In this document: in pieces, positions 23,703-35,800 of the stretch
Position numbering within the stretch: the first letter of the stretch is position 1
Layout of the letters: each line of letters opens with the position of its first letter
Assembly (NCBI GenBank): GCA_028023455.1
Contig: JAQFVV010000022.1
Coordinates: 7,833,100-7,897,099 of the forward strand
Source of the DNA: Epiperipatus broadwayi
Taxonomy: Eukaryota; Onychophora; Udeonychophora; Euonychophora; Peripatidae
Length of the DNA: 64,000 nt
Direction of reading: 5' to 3'
Translations under genes and position numbers: made by a program
Notes under the pieces: model-generated
What the model was told of the DNA's origin: nothing
Database searches by the model: none
What the model saw: only the letters and a program-made list of their open reading frames with translations

Positions 23703-24043
23703 ACTTATTTAGTAGATCGAAAACGCAATGTATGGGTAAGAGAACAAACAAGTATTACTGACCTCATTGAAAAAATTAAAAGATTGAAGTGGAGTTGGGC
23801 TGGACATATTGCTAGAAGAGATGATAATAGATGGACAATTAAAATTTTAAACTGGATTCCAAGAGATTGTAAAAGACCCAGAAAGAGACCACATGTGAGA
23901 TGGATGGATGAAATAAGACAGTGTGCAGGGGTGATGTGGAGAAGAGAAGCTAAAGATCGGAGAAGGTGGATTAAACTTGGAGAGACCTTCATCCTGCAGT
24001 GGATTGATAATGGTTGATAATGATGATGATGACTTATTTAGTA
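23703..24043 (+). mobile_element. RTE-clade LINE, 5'-truncated, with target duplication
   Basis: The insert (about 23715-24031) is bracketed by the exact 12-bp repeat ACTTATTTAGTA (23703-23714 and 24032-24043). It encodes the RT C-terminal tail of an RTE element in a frame closing at 24017: the LKWSWAGHIARRDDNRWT block, a KRPHVRWMDEIRQCAGV block, then RRWIKLGETF. It ends in a (TGA)n tail, typical of RTE 3' ends. The truncation leaves no catalytic domain. Confidence 0.9.
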
Positions 24044-25284
24044 TATAGATTTTTTTAAAGATAACTAATTATTGCTAAACACTATAAAGATATCTTTTAG
24101 AGATTCTAACAAAGAAATGTAAATCTATTAATGTTTTAATTCTGCCTTTGAATATACTTTGTCAGCCATTCATGATTTGTGTTTGCCAATAATTTTATGA
24201 GTACTAAGCTATTAAGTTTCATTTCAGTTCTGCATTTTGCATTATCGCTATGAATATGAGGCAAAAGGCCTCAAAAGTGCTTAGCAATATTTTGCACTCT
24301 CTATAGCTTCTATTTCAAGCACTTCACACACTTTTAATTTTATATATTTCTGTAGTATGTAAATTCTTGATAACACTCCAGTAATATTTAGCATGAAGAA
24401 ATCCATATGACTTTATTATTGGAGCTGGGGAAAAAAAATATTTGGAGCATCATAGTAAGTCCATATCTTATCCAAATTCTTGCTTGATTGAAGAGATTTT
24501 TGGTTTAATTTTCAAAAAAATGGAATTATGCAGACAATGCATTTGTAAGTATAAATGTTATTTTGACACAAACCAAAGATAGTTTGGGATGATTTTAACA
24601 ATTAGTTTAATAAAAGAAAAAAATAATTGCTATGATAAATTTTTTTGGATCAAATTCAGGAAGAAAAATGCAAGGAAAAATACGATATATATATATTTTG
24701 GTAGTATATACATTTAAAAAAATAACAATAATAAATTATTATTACTATTATAAAAGTGTGGATCATATATTCTTGATTAATTTCATATTTTGATAATCAC
24801 ATGCAGTTGGCTCACTGTTTTTTTTTTAGTTATAGCACAAACCAGAGATGGTACCTAGTTCAAATTTGAACAGAATATATTAAAAAGTAAATATCTTTTA
24901 AAAACCATAGTTTTTGGGATAAATATAGTCCCAATAGAATTTTCACTTCAGTCAGAAAAATAGGAAAGAAGAAATGATACTCACTAGGCTTTTTCAATTG
25001 CCAGATTGTGAAAGTTTAAATGATTTTCTATATTTATATTATTTTTCGCTAATAATAACTAATAATTAACCAATAATGGTTTTTAGCTATCTTAGGTTTA
25101 AGTCAGCAATTTGAAAAAAAAAAAAATCATAAGCCTGATTGAAGCCTAAACGTTTTTTTTTTTTTAGGTTTTTACCAATTCTGGATTCAAACTTAGGTTA
25201 GTATCATAATGATAAAAAGATTGCCACTATATAAAAAAGTCTTTTTAAATTTAATATATCATCTCATTTCAATCACTATTGATC
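24044..25284. other. AT-rich spacer
   Basis: No gene is visible. A small perfect inverted element (GAGGCAAAAGGCCTC, about 24258) is the only local structure noted. Confidence 0.5.
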
Positions 25285-25620
25285 TCTTGCAGAATGAAGA
25301 TTTTTCCAACTTTAATTTGCTCGCTCTAATTCATAATTTTTCTTTTTTCCATCACATGAACATTTTTTTATTTGATCATCCATTTCACACGTGACCTTTT
25401 AAATCCCTTAGAATCAAATTAAAACTTCAATTATCCATATACTCCATATACTATACTTTTTCTTGCAATATGCCCAACCCATCTCCATTTCAGTCTTTTA
25501 ATTTCTTCAATAATGTTAATGATATCTGGTTATATCACCCAAGTATTTCACTTTCAATCTAGTCTTCTTACTGTCAACATACACTTCCTCAAGTTGAGTC
25601 ATATAAATTCTCTTTAAAAT
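25285..25620 (-). mobile_element. RTE-clade LINE 3' fragment, strongly decayed
   Basis: Base-level similarity on the minus strand to the RTE tails at 39.6 and 48.8 kb, including the CCATCTCCATTTCAGTC and TTTAATTTCTTCAATAATG segments. The frame is riddled with changes. It is an older insertion than the 23.7-kb copy. Confidence 0.6.
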
Positions 25621-25928
25621 TCTATATATATATATATCATATTATTAATAAAAAAATATTAAATAGTAATTGAGTGCTATTTCAGTGTTGTGGTTGTGTT
25701 ATAATTAAAATTTTAATAGGTGCTCCAAAATTTAACAGGAGCAAGTTATTGACCTAATTTTTTTAAACTATAGAAATTGCCTGAATTCAAACATCCATCA
25801 ATATACAATTTATGATTGGGTGATCTCAGTTTGGATGCTGGATGTTATGATATTTAATTAGTTAGTTTTATTCATAAATATCACATTATAAATTTTTTTA
25901 CAAGTAAGTTGTGCATATATATATATAT

Positions 25929-26698
25929 TGTAACGGAATAGCGTTACATGGTATTCAAACCCAGGCGTATGGGGGTATATTCAACTATAATCAATTGACG
26001 AAATAACTGACAGGGACAAAACTTTTATAAAAGCGGTCTTGCTTTAATAATAAGCGAAGAACAGCCGTTTCTAAAAGCCGATCGCAGCTATATAGAGTAC
26101 CTGTCAGATTTATTGAAAAAAAGAGTAAAAATTGTTGTTATTTTATTATTTTGTGTGTGTGTGCGAAGAATAAATCTATAATCCGTCGTTGTAGTTTTTT
26201 GTTATTTATTTTTGATCAATTAAAGAAGAATGATTGAATGCAAGTTTAACTTTTATAAAATAATTTAAATTAATTAGCAATATGTTCTGAAATTCCAAGC
26301 AATCTCAGATTAATTTGTACAAACGTAATTAGTAAATGTAAAAGTAGAAATTGAAACAATAGGCAGGATATGTGCTGGTACGCCGAGATAAAACAAGCCA
26401 AAATTAGAAACAGCTGGCAATCAGCTGGACTGGACGCGGAGGTCCGGCGGTCAAGCCGCGAATTCTATATTCAGCAACGCATGGCAGTTAGATTCATAAT
26501 GTCTAATAAAATCAAGTCTTTTAATAATCTCTCAAAAGAAGAGCACAATCCCATTTATATATATCGGAATGAATGCTTTAGCATAAGTTTGTTTGTATGG
26601 AAATGAATGCAGTTGATATTTTGGGGGTGGGATTTTATTGATTTTATGCTGAATGCAGTTGATATTTTGGGGGTGGGATTTTATTGGTTTTATGCTTA
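25929..26698 (+). repeat. Rearranged 5' LTR portion
   Basis: Matches the first ~480 bp of the LTR at 32125-33993, then jumps at about 26411 to an internal segment (CTGGCAATCAGCTGGACTGG) in the opposite orientation to the canonical LTR. It then jumps again to the GCAGTTGATATTTTGGGGG segment in normal orientation, where it joins an inverted LTR end. This implies internal deletions plus a local inversion. Confidence 0.75.
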
Positions 26699-26915
26699 TG
26701 TAACCCCCCGCGACCGTGTCAACCACCACTACCTTTGCTACTCCTTGCTTGACGATTCTTTTTTTTGTTGGCACCCGCTTATGCTGAAGGCAGTTGATAT
26801 TTTGGGGGTGGGATTTTATTGGTTTTATGCTTATGTAACCCCCCGCGACCGTGTCAACCACCACTACCTTCGCTACTCCTTGCTTGACGATTCTTTTTTT
26901 TGTTGGCACCCGCTG
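26646..26915 (+). repeat. Tandem duplication, 2 x 135 bp at an LTR junction
   Basis: Two nearly identical 135-bp units, each joining the GCAGTTGATATTTTGGGGG segment to an inverted LTR terminus (TGTAACCCCCCGCGACC). The duplication therefore arose after the inverted junction formed. Confidence 0.85.
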
Positions 26916-28711
26916 TATTCTTCCGTCCGGGGATTACATGATGTTCTGTGACGATAATTTCTAACACCTATACACGTACGCTTTATTTATTTTATACATA
27001 GATTCGAATCGAATCCCAGTAATAGGCGCCAGGAGAACTTTTAGAAGAGTCCGCCACGTATGTGCATAAGCCCACTCAATTATATCACAAAACATGCCCG
27101 TGCCTCGCTCCAGTCGGAAACATGAAACGAACACAGCCACAATTACCCTTCACACTACCTCCGTTATTATAATCATAGAAAGGCCCGCCCTACATCCCAC
27201 AAAACAAATTAATCCAACTTAACTTTAGTCTAAAAAGCATCACGACATAAGCATAAAACCAATAAAATCCCACCCCCAAAATATCAACTGCATTCAGCAT
27301 AAAATCAATAAAATCCCACCCCCAAAATATCAACTGCATTCATTTCCATACAAACAAATTTACGCTAAAGCATTCATTCCGATATATAAATTTATGTTGA
27401 AATTCCAAGCAATTAAATAACAAAAAAAATTAGCTACATAAATATTTATTTAATCTGTTTAATAATGATTAACGCAGGTATGTGATCGGCAAGCCGAGAC
27501 AATTAACGGTAAACTTCAAATTACTTTGCACATATTATTTCAGACTGTTGGTCAGTCGGCAAATTTATTAGGTAAAATTCTCGAACTGTTCATAAATGAT
27601 TAATATTAATTATACTATTTTAGATTAATGTCTTTCTAATAGTTCTGGATATTAAAGTTATTTCTTTAAGTGCACAATTGAATATAACAAATTTTACGAT
27701 AGCTACCTGTGAAATGTAGAACGACTGTAATGGGATCCTGAGCGAAGATTATTCTTTAATGAGGTATTCCGGCGATTTGCGCGGTCTCCAAGCGAGCGTG
27801 GTCCTAATATGAGGTTCTCCGGTAGTATGAGCATCTTGATGGCAATCAGCTGGACTGGACGCGGAGGTCCGGCGGTCAAGCCGCGAATTCTATATTCAGC
27901 AACGCATGGCAGTTAGATTCATAACGTCTAATAAAATCAAGTCTTTTAATAATCTCTCAAAAGAAGAGCACAAACTGTCTCTGAAAACGCTGTTCGGCCT
28001 TTTTGATCTTTGCCTTCACGCCCTCACACCTTGAATTTTTCTCCTCCAATCAATCCCATGCACCTGTGAGTCCCTTTATTTGATAAGTCCATCGTGTGTC
28101 AGCTCAACTCCGAGATTTCTGGGATTGTTGACATTAGTTTGGAATTTAACCGTTTTTCTTAGGTATTGTTTCTCTGGGGACAGAAATCTGAGTCGTACAA
28201 TAGCGGTGTACACTTTCTCACACCTCTGTTTCTAATTTTGGCTTGTTTTATCTCGGCGTACCAGCACATATCCTGCCTATTGTTTCAATTTGTACTTTTA
28301 CATTTACTAATTATGTTTGTACAAATTAATCTTAGATTGCTCGGAATTTCAGAACATATTGCTAATTAATTTAAATTATTTTATAAAAGTTAAACTTGCA
28401 TTCAATCATTCTTCTTTAATTGATCAAAAATAAATAACAAAAAACTACAACGACGGATTATAGATTTATTCTTAGCGCACACACACAAAATAATAAAATA
28501 ACAACAATTTTTACTCTTTTTTTCAATAAATCTGACAGGTACTCTTATATAGCTGCGATCGGCTTTTAGAAACGGCTGTTCTTCGCTTATTATTAAAGCA
28601 AGACCGCTTTTATAAAAGTTTTGTCCCTGTCAGTTATTTCGTCAATTGATTATAGTTGAATCTGCCCCCATACGCCTGGGTTTGAATACCATGTAACGCT
28701 ATTCCGTTACA
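26834..28711 (-). repeat. Complete LTR, inverted (about 1.88 kb)
   Basis: On the minus strand it runs from TGTAACGGAATAGCG (starting at 28711) to GGGGGGTTACA (ending at 26834). It is collinear with the direct LTR at 32125-33993 across its length. The start holds a small palindrome: TGTAACG, six bases, CGTTACA. Confidence 0.85.
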
Positions 28712-29774
28712 TATCTCCCCCATTTCATGGATCCCTTTGCAATCGCTTCCCAGCATCATGTGTCTGAGGGTGGTCGGCATATTGTGTCTTATTATGGAGA
28801 TGATCTGCATCTCTGTCATAGGGTACGCAGGCAATTGTTGAAGGCTCGCCACCTGCCTATAATAAAATTGAGTGGCCGTCTCATTGGGCCTTCCCCCATA
28901 TTTCTCCTGGGTGATTCGAAAATACGTCCCCTCCTGGCGGGCCGTGTTCCAGAAACACCGTAAGACTTCTTCCTTGTACTCCTCATATGACCGGGGTTTA
29001 AACTCCAGCGTCCTCCACCAGTCTCTCGCTGGACCCTGTAGGTAGCCCTGGCAATATTTACTCGGTCAGGTTCTCTCTCCGTAGGTTCTCGAAACAGATT
29101 CCTGACGCTTTCGAGGTGGTCCATCGGGTTTTCATTCATCCCGGCGCTCTTCCGATCTTCTCTATCTTCATCTGTCTCTCCGCCCATACATGACTTGTGT
29201 CCCGTGGCGACATCTGCCTTTCCCATCTCTTCTCCATCTCTTCCATCCTTCTACTCATATTCCCATGCCCCAGGTCTGCTTCAATCCTTTGGATCCTCTG
29301 TCCCCACTCTCCCATTGTCTCATGGACTTCGTCCTGGTGTTGTCTAATTTCATGACACACCTCCTCCGTCTGCCTGATGGCTTCCTTCATCACATCTTGA
29401 TGTCTCTCGCCCTTTCCTACGTCATCCGTTAGGACCTCAACCTTCTCCTTTAGCTCACTCAGGTCTGCCTTCGTCCTATCCGTCTCCATCGCATTCTGAT
29501 TTATCTCTTCCTTAACTTGGGTTAAACTACTCTCTTCCCCTTTGTTCTCTTCTGGCTTCCTTTCCTTTCCCCCGAGTAGTTGCCTTATCTCCTCTTTAAA
29601 CTCTTCCCTCTCTCTTCTCCGCTCTTCTCTATCTTCCTTCATTTCGGCCATCATTTGCGTCATCATTCTTATTAAGATTTTAATATCCCCTTCCTTCTGC
29701 GTGTCCTGTTTTTTAAATTGGATGGGACTCTCTCCCGTCAGTTCCCACATGCTTTCATTTGTATTGTCTTCCAT
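28712..29774 (-). pseudogene. gag: gypsy-type gag, truncated and frameshifted
   Basis: Begins at an ATG at 29774 on the minus strand. The first ~190 residues are highly charged and predicted coiled-coil, with MMAEMKEDREERRREREEF near residue 40. A frameshift follows, another lies near 29057, and then comes a capsid-like Retrotrans_gag segment with the YLQGPARDWW motif and QEKYGGRPNETATQFYY. Coding stops abruptly at 28712, where the inverted LTR begins, so the nucleocapsid and pol are missing. Gag would form the particle that packages the element RNA. This copy cannot. Confidence 0.8.
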
Positions 29775-30293
29775 TGATTAATATTTAGTTTATCTTTGGC
29801 TATAATAATCCACGACTCGTCACCTACTACTCCGCGGGTCCCCCTGACTGTTTTATCCTATCCTTCGATGCTCATTGCCCTTCAAAATTCCCACCGCTTT
29901 TATCCTTCCTTCAATTTAGTTCCTCACACTCAGATTATCCCAGGTCCCACTGTTCCCTTCATTTATATACGGTAGCCCTCGGTTATATTCACGGTTATAC
30001 TTTACTTAACTCTTATATATATATATATTTTTTTTCTGTGGTCATCTACATATCCGTGTTGTTTATACGCAACGTCCCTTTTATTTTTTAAGTAACACGA
30101 AAACTAACAAGATCCCAGATACAGTTCGTTCCCCTTTCAAGAATACACTAATATTAAAATGATTTTCCTTTCCTTCTTTTTTTTCTTTTTTTTTTTTTTT
30201 TTTTGCGATTAAAATTATTTGCAGTTGTCTTATTAGTATAGAAATTAATTTACGAGTTGCTTCCTTTGATACATGATATTTCCTCCACGGAAT
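29775..30293 (-). other. gypsy leader between 5' LTR and gag
   Basis: Roughly 520 bp on the minus strand between the end of the partial LTR at 30294 and the gag ATG. It contains a long T run at about 30178-30204 on the plus strand. A primer-binding site is expected next to the LTR, but no clear match was identified. Confidence 0.5.
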
Positions 30294-31429
30294 CCCGCGA
30301 CCGTGTCAACCACCACTACCTACTCTAATCCTTGCTTGACGATTCCTTTTTTTGTTGGCACCCGCTGTGTTCTTCCGTCCGGGGATTACATGATGTTCTG
30401 TGACGATAATTTCTAACACCTATACACGTACGCTTTATTTATTTTATACATAGATTCGAATCGAATCCCAGTAATAGGCGCCAGGAGAACTTTTAGAAGA
30501 GTCCGCCACGTATGTGCATAAGCCCACTCAATTACATCACAAAACATGCCCGTGCCTCGCTCCAGTCGGAAACATGAAACGAACACAGCCACAATTACCC
30601 TTCACACTACCTCCGTTATTATAATCATAGAAGGGCCCGCCCTACATCCCACAGAACAAATTAATCCAACTTAACTTTAGTCTAAAAAGCATCACGACAT
30701 AAGCATAAAACCAATAAAATCCCACCCCCAAAATATCAACTGCATTCAGCATAAAATCAATAAAATCCCACCCCCAAAATATCAACTGCATTCATTTCCA
30801 TACAAACAAACTTACGCTAAAGCATTCATTCCGATATATATAAATTTATGTTGAAATTCCAAGCAATTAAATAACAAAAAAAATTAGCTACATAAATATT
30901 TATTTAATCTGTTTAATGATGATTAACGCAGGTATGTGATCGGCAAGCCGAGACAATTAACGGTAACTTCAAATTACTTTGCACATATTATTTCAGACTG
31001 TTGATCAGTCGGCAAATTTATTAGGTAAAAAATTCTCGAACTGTTCATAAATGATTAATATTAATTATACTGTTTTAGATTAATGTCTTTCTAATAGTTC
31101 TGGATATTAAAGTTATTTCTTTAAGTGCACAATTGAATATAACAAATTTTACGATAGCTACCTGTGAAATGTAGAACGACTGTAATGGGATCCTGAGCGA
31201 AGATTATTCTTTAATGAGGTATTCCGGCGATTTGCGCGGTCTCCAAGCGAGCGTGGTCCTAATATGAGGTTCTCCGGTGGTATGAGCATCTTGATGGCAA
31301 TCAGCTGGACTGGACGCGGAGGTCCGGCGGTCAAGCCGCGAATTCTATATTCAGCAACGCATGGCAGTTAGAATCATAACATCTAATAAAAATCAAGTCT
31401 CTTAATAATTTCTCTAAAGAAGAGCACAA
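30294..31429 (-). repeat. Partial LTR, inverted, upstream of gag
   Basis: The 3' 60% of the LTR on the minus strand. Its terminal bases TGTAACCCCC are lost (the sequence enters at CCGCGACC), and it stops at 31429 inside the AGAAGAGCACAA segment. Its position just upstream of gag makes it the likely 5' LTR of the minus-strand element. Confidence 0.8.
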
Positions 31430-31686
31430 CTCTTTTTAGATTTGCTTTCGTTGTTATTAACGTCAGCTGTACTCACATCGGTTCTGCCCTTTGAAACAAC
31501 AGTTTCGCCGCACGTTGACGCGCCAAATATTAATGTATATGTTTAGAACATATACAGCTTAAGCAAGAGAGGGGACAGTACAGTCATATATATAACTTAA
31601 AATCTTAAGGTGGGCTAGTTAAATAGGGATTAATTATTAATTAATATTCCATATGTATATTATTAGTTAAAAGGGGTATATTTTCT
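31430..31686. other. Unassigned insert between LTR pieces
   Basis: About 257 bp not found elsewhere in the window. It could be gypsy internal sequence or old host flank. No motif was recognised. Confidence 0.4.
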
Positions 31687-31799
31687 CAGAACATCATGTA
31701 ATCCCCGGACGGAAGAACACAGCGGGTGCCAACAAAAAAAGGAATCGTCAAGCAAGGATTAGAGTAGGTAGTGGTGTTGTCACGGTCCCGTGGGGGGTT
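31687..31799 (+). repeat. LTR 3' terminus, fragment
   Basis: Nearly identical to the last ~110 bp of the direct LTR (compare 33885-33990), from AGAACATCATGTAATCCCC to GTGGGGGGTT. The final ACA is missing, and pol coding sequence begins immediately. Confidence 0.85.
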
Positions 31800-31800
31800 T

Positions 31801-32124
31801 CTTTAATCCGAAAGGCACGCGGTTAAACTGGCACGCCCGTCCGTTATATTTGAATGTGGTGTATTTACGATCATCCGGATGGAGGCTCATTTGCCAGTAG
31901 CTATTTGTCAAATCCATGGTGGAGAAGATTCGCTTGTGCTGAAATCTCGTCATCAGTTCGCTCATGATGGGCGGGGCATTTGTATCTGGAATGGTCACCT
32001 TGTTCAGTTGTCTGGCATCGAGGCACAATCGTATCGATCCGTCACTCTTTCTTACGGCTAAGATGGGGTTACAGTACGGTGAGGTACACTTCGAGATAAC
32101 CCCCCACTCTATCATCTGCTCCAC
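31801..32124 (-). pseudogene. pol: gypsy-type reverse transcriptase fragment
   Basis: About 108 codons on the minus strand from the N-terminal half of a Ty3/gypsy RT: the SPYCNPILAVRKSDGSIRLC block, then LDARQLNKVTIPD, then FSTMDLTNSYWQ with the first catalytic Asp, and FNRVPFGLK. It ends before the YVDD box. Both ends are cut flush against LTR pieces, so neither start nor stop is native. Confidence 0.9.
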
Positions 32125-33993
32125 GTTACATGGTATTCAAACCCAGGCGTATGGGGGTATATTCAACTATAATCAATTGACGAAATAACTGACAGGGACA
32201 AAACTTTTATAAAAGCGGTCTTGCTTTAATAATAAGCGAAGAACAGCCGTTTCTAAAAGCCGATCGCAGCTATATAGAGTACCTGTCAGATTTATTGAAA
32301 AAAAGAGTAAAAATTGTTGTTATTTTATTATTTTGTGTGTGTGTGCGAAGAATAAATCTATAATCCGTCGTTGTAGTTTTTTGTTATTTATTTTTGATCA
32401 ATTAAAGAAGAATGATTGAATGCAAGTTTAACTTTTATAAAATAATTTAAATTAATTAGCAATATGTTCTGAAATTCCAAGCAATCTCAGATTAATTTGT
32501 ACAAACGTAATTAGTAAATGTAAAAGTAGAAATTGAAACAATAGGCAGGATATGTGCTGGTACGCCGAGATAAAACAAGCCAAAATTAGAAACAGAGGTG
32601 TGAGAAAGTGTACACCGCTATTGTACGACTCAGATTTCTGTCCCCAGAGAAACAATACCTAAGAAAAACGGTTAAATTCCAAACTAATGTCAACAATCCC
32701 AGAAATCTCGGAGTTGAGCTGACACGCGATGGACTTATCAAATAAAGGGACTCACAGGTGCATGGGATTGATTGGAGGAGAAAAATTCAAGGTGTGAGGG
32801 CGTGAAGGCAAAGATCAAAAAGGCCGAACAGCGTTTTCAGAGGACAGTTGTGCTCTTCTTTAGAGAAATTATTAAGAGACTTGATTTTTATTAGACGTTA
32901 TGATTCTAACTGCCATGCGTTGCTGAATATAGAATTCGCGGCTTGACCGCCGGACCTCCGCGTCCAGTCCAGCTGATTGCCATCAAGATGCTCATACCAC
33001 CGGAGAACCTCATATTAGGACCACGCTCGCTTGGAGACCGCGCAAATCGCCGGAATACCTCATTAAAGAATAATCTTCGCTCAGGATCCCATTACAGTCG
33101 TTCTACATTTCACAGGTAGCTATCGTAAAATTTGTTATATTCAATTGTGCACTTAAAGAAATAACTTTAATATCCAGAACTATTAGAAAGACATTAATCT
33201 AAAACAGTATAATTAATATTAATCATTTATGAACAGTTCGAGAATTTTTTACCTAATAAATTTGCCGACTGATCAACAGTCTGAAATAATATGTGCAAAG
33301 TAATTTGAAGTTACTGTTAATTGTCTCGGCTTGCCGATCACATACCTGCGTTAATCATCATTAAACAGATTAAATAAATATTTATGTAGCTAATTTTTTT
33401 TGTTATTTAATTGCTTGGAATTTCAACATAAATTTATATATATCGGAATGAATGCTTTAGCGTAAGTTTGTTTGTATGGAAATGAATGCAGTTGATATTT
33501 TGGGGGTGGGATTTTATTGATTTTATGCTGAATGCAGTTGATATTTTGGGGGGTGGGATTTTATTGGTTTTATGCTTATGTCGTGATGCTTTTTAGACTA
33601 AAGTTAAGTTGGATTAATTTGTTCTGTGGGATGTAGGGCGGGCCCTTCTATGATTATAATAACGGAGGTAGTGTGAAGGGTAATTGTGGCTGTGTTCGTT
33701 TCATGTTTCCGACTGGAGCGAGGCACGGGCATGTTTTGTGATGTAATTGAGTGGGCTTATGCACATACGTGGCGGACTCTTCTAAAAGTTCTCCTGGCGC
33801 CTATTACTGGGATTCGATTCGAATCTATGTATAAAATAAATAAAGCGTACGTGTATAGGTGTTAGAAATTATCGTCACAGAACATCATGTAATCCCCGGA
33901 CGGAAGAACACAGCGGGTGCCAACAAAAAAAGGAATCGTCAAGCAAGGATTAGAGTAGGTAGTGGTGTTGTCACGGTCCCGTGGGGGGTTACA
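32125..33993 (+). repeat. Direct LTR, nearly complete
   Basis: Runs from GTTACATGGTATTC (missing the first 14 bases of the complete LTR) to GGGTTACA. Together with those 14 bases it would be about 1.88 kb, matching the inverted copy. It contains two GCAGTTGATATTTTGGGGG units at about 33488 and 33534. Confidence 0.85.
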
Positions 33994-34003
33994 ATATATA
34001 TTG

Positions 34004-35800
34004 TAATGAATAAAAATATGGACCATGAAAGAATAATCCTGGTTTAATAATGCCCTATGAATTTTCATGCCAGTTGTAACAGAATAAAATGTAATGCTAA
34101 GTTCTTATTTAATAGCCCCACAGATTTGGGTGGCCTTTGTAATCAGAATAAAATATATGCCTTAAAGTTGAACACCATTTGTCATGGAATGAAATATGAG
34201 GTTAGTATAATTTTTGTTATAACCTAATTATTTATCACTATTTATAACAGAATAAAACATGAACCAAGGTAGAACAATCCTAATATCTGTGAATTGTAGC
34301 ATTGCTTGTAACATAATGAAAATAATAAACTAAACCAAGGTGAAAATCAACCAATGAATAACAATCTAACATTTAATTCAACCTTTTATCAAACCAAATA
34401 TTTGCATACCATTTATAATAAAATTAACAATGATAATGATCTTTGATATAACACCATAGATTTGAACAACATTTGTAATGAATTGGAAATAAGTAAAATC
34501 ATTATTTCAAGTTATCCTAAAAATATGAGCATTGCTTGCAACAATTTAAAGCTAAAGCAATAAAAGCTAAATATTATTATCTTACAAATATTAATCTGTA
34601 CCTATTAGATAAACCATTTGTAATAGAATGAAAATAATGACAAAGAATAAGACAGATAAACTTTAATGTTCCTCGTGAATCAACACTATTTATAACAATA
34701 CACACTTATACTAAAAGTTGACCATTGTTTGTATTTAAACTAAACAATTCATGAATGAATAAAAATAATAACTTTAATATGTCCTATGAATTTAGAAACC
34801 ATTTATAACAAAATGAAAGTTATCAAGATATGAAACAGACTTTAACATAACCTACAAACTTAAAATACCATAACTCAGTAATTGATCTCTAATTATAACT
34901 AAATAAAATAAAAGTAATGCTAACTTAGCAATGTTATTCCATTAATATCAATATAGTCTTATTAAATAAGGGAATTACAATAAGATCAAATAACAATAAT
35001 ATTAAAGGCTTTATCACCTATAAATTTATGCATGTTAATCTATTTTTAACAGGTATATAAAACTTTCTCTTCAAGAATTCTATAAATTCATAACATTAAA
35101 TTGTACATAAAGTAAAATACCTTATATTAAACTATAACATAATACAAAATCAACTAATCTAGTATATCTCTCCATTTCCCAACTTATAATATTATAAAAT
35201 AAATCATCCTATTAAATGACTTTAAAATTTACAACATCTAATCATAACAATATATAAAATAAACAATGGATTTTTATTTGCTGCTTATTCAAATACAATT
35301 GGCAAATCACAGTAAATTGTTCTTTAATCTAATAAAACTAAGTTGATAAACTGTAGACTATAATTATCAAAATATATGAAAGATTATTAGTGTTTTATTA
35401 TGATCAAATATCAATATTAAAATCTAGTATTTAAATTAAATTTACAATCCACACCAGTGAACTTTAAATATAATGAAAGTAAATCACCCTGTTTAATAGA
35501 TTTCAAATATCAATTTTAACATATACTACTTCTAATTCTATAATTTAATAAGATTATGATCTTTACAATTAAATACTTAATATAATATTCACTCAACAAA
35601 TAATAGTTTAAAAGAATATGCAAATATTTGATTGAAATTACCTTTATTTATCTTCAATAATTATTATATTTGTATTTTTATAAATTATCGAATCACTTCA
35701 AATATAATTTCCATCTTAATATAACGGATATATATAACTAACAGAATAATTATAATAAACTTCTAATTACTTATTAAATATTAAAGAATACCAAATCAAT
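34004..35800. repeat. Degenerate tandem array (~60-80-bp units)
   Basis: The motif AATAAAAT/AATGAAAT recurs every 60-80 bases with a following block ending in CATTTGTAACA-like sequence (for example near 34070, 34140, 34178, 34245, 34312, 34470). Units are diverged and lengths vary, with the clearest ones in the first kilobase. It adjoins the LTR cluster exactly at 34000. Confidence 0.65.

Larger units (their letters stand above)
25929..33993. mobile_element. Nested gypsy-type LTR cluster with inverted LTRs
   Basis: An 8-kb compound of gypsy-type LTRs in both orientations. Its outer ends are TGTAACGG (25929) and GGGTTACA (33993), giving the usual TG...CA termini, with ATATAT on both sides. 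That would fit a target duplication but is weak in an (AT)n tract. Inside are one complete inverted LTR, one near-complete direct LTR, and several partial LTRs, with a gag remnant and a piece of pol on the minus strand. No complete element remains. Confidence 0.8.

Noticed and set aside
26532-26909. Internally repeated 125-codon minus-strand frame
   Set aside because: It is the 135-bp LTR-junction duplication read as protein. There is no family match, and the repeat explains the frame.
28166-28369. 67-codon frame, near-identical on the opposite strand at 32452-32655
   Set aside because: Both are the same LTR segment in inverted copies. Identity reflects LTR duplication and not coding conservation.
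34004-35800. CRISPR-like array
   Set aside because: Units are diverged, variable in length and lack conserved repeats with unique spacers. The window is eukaryotic.
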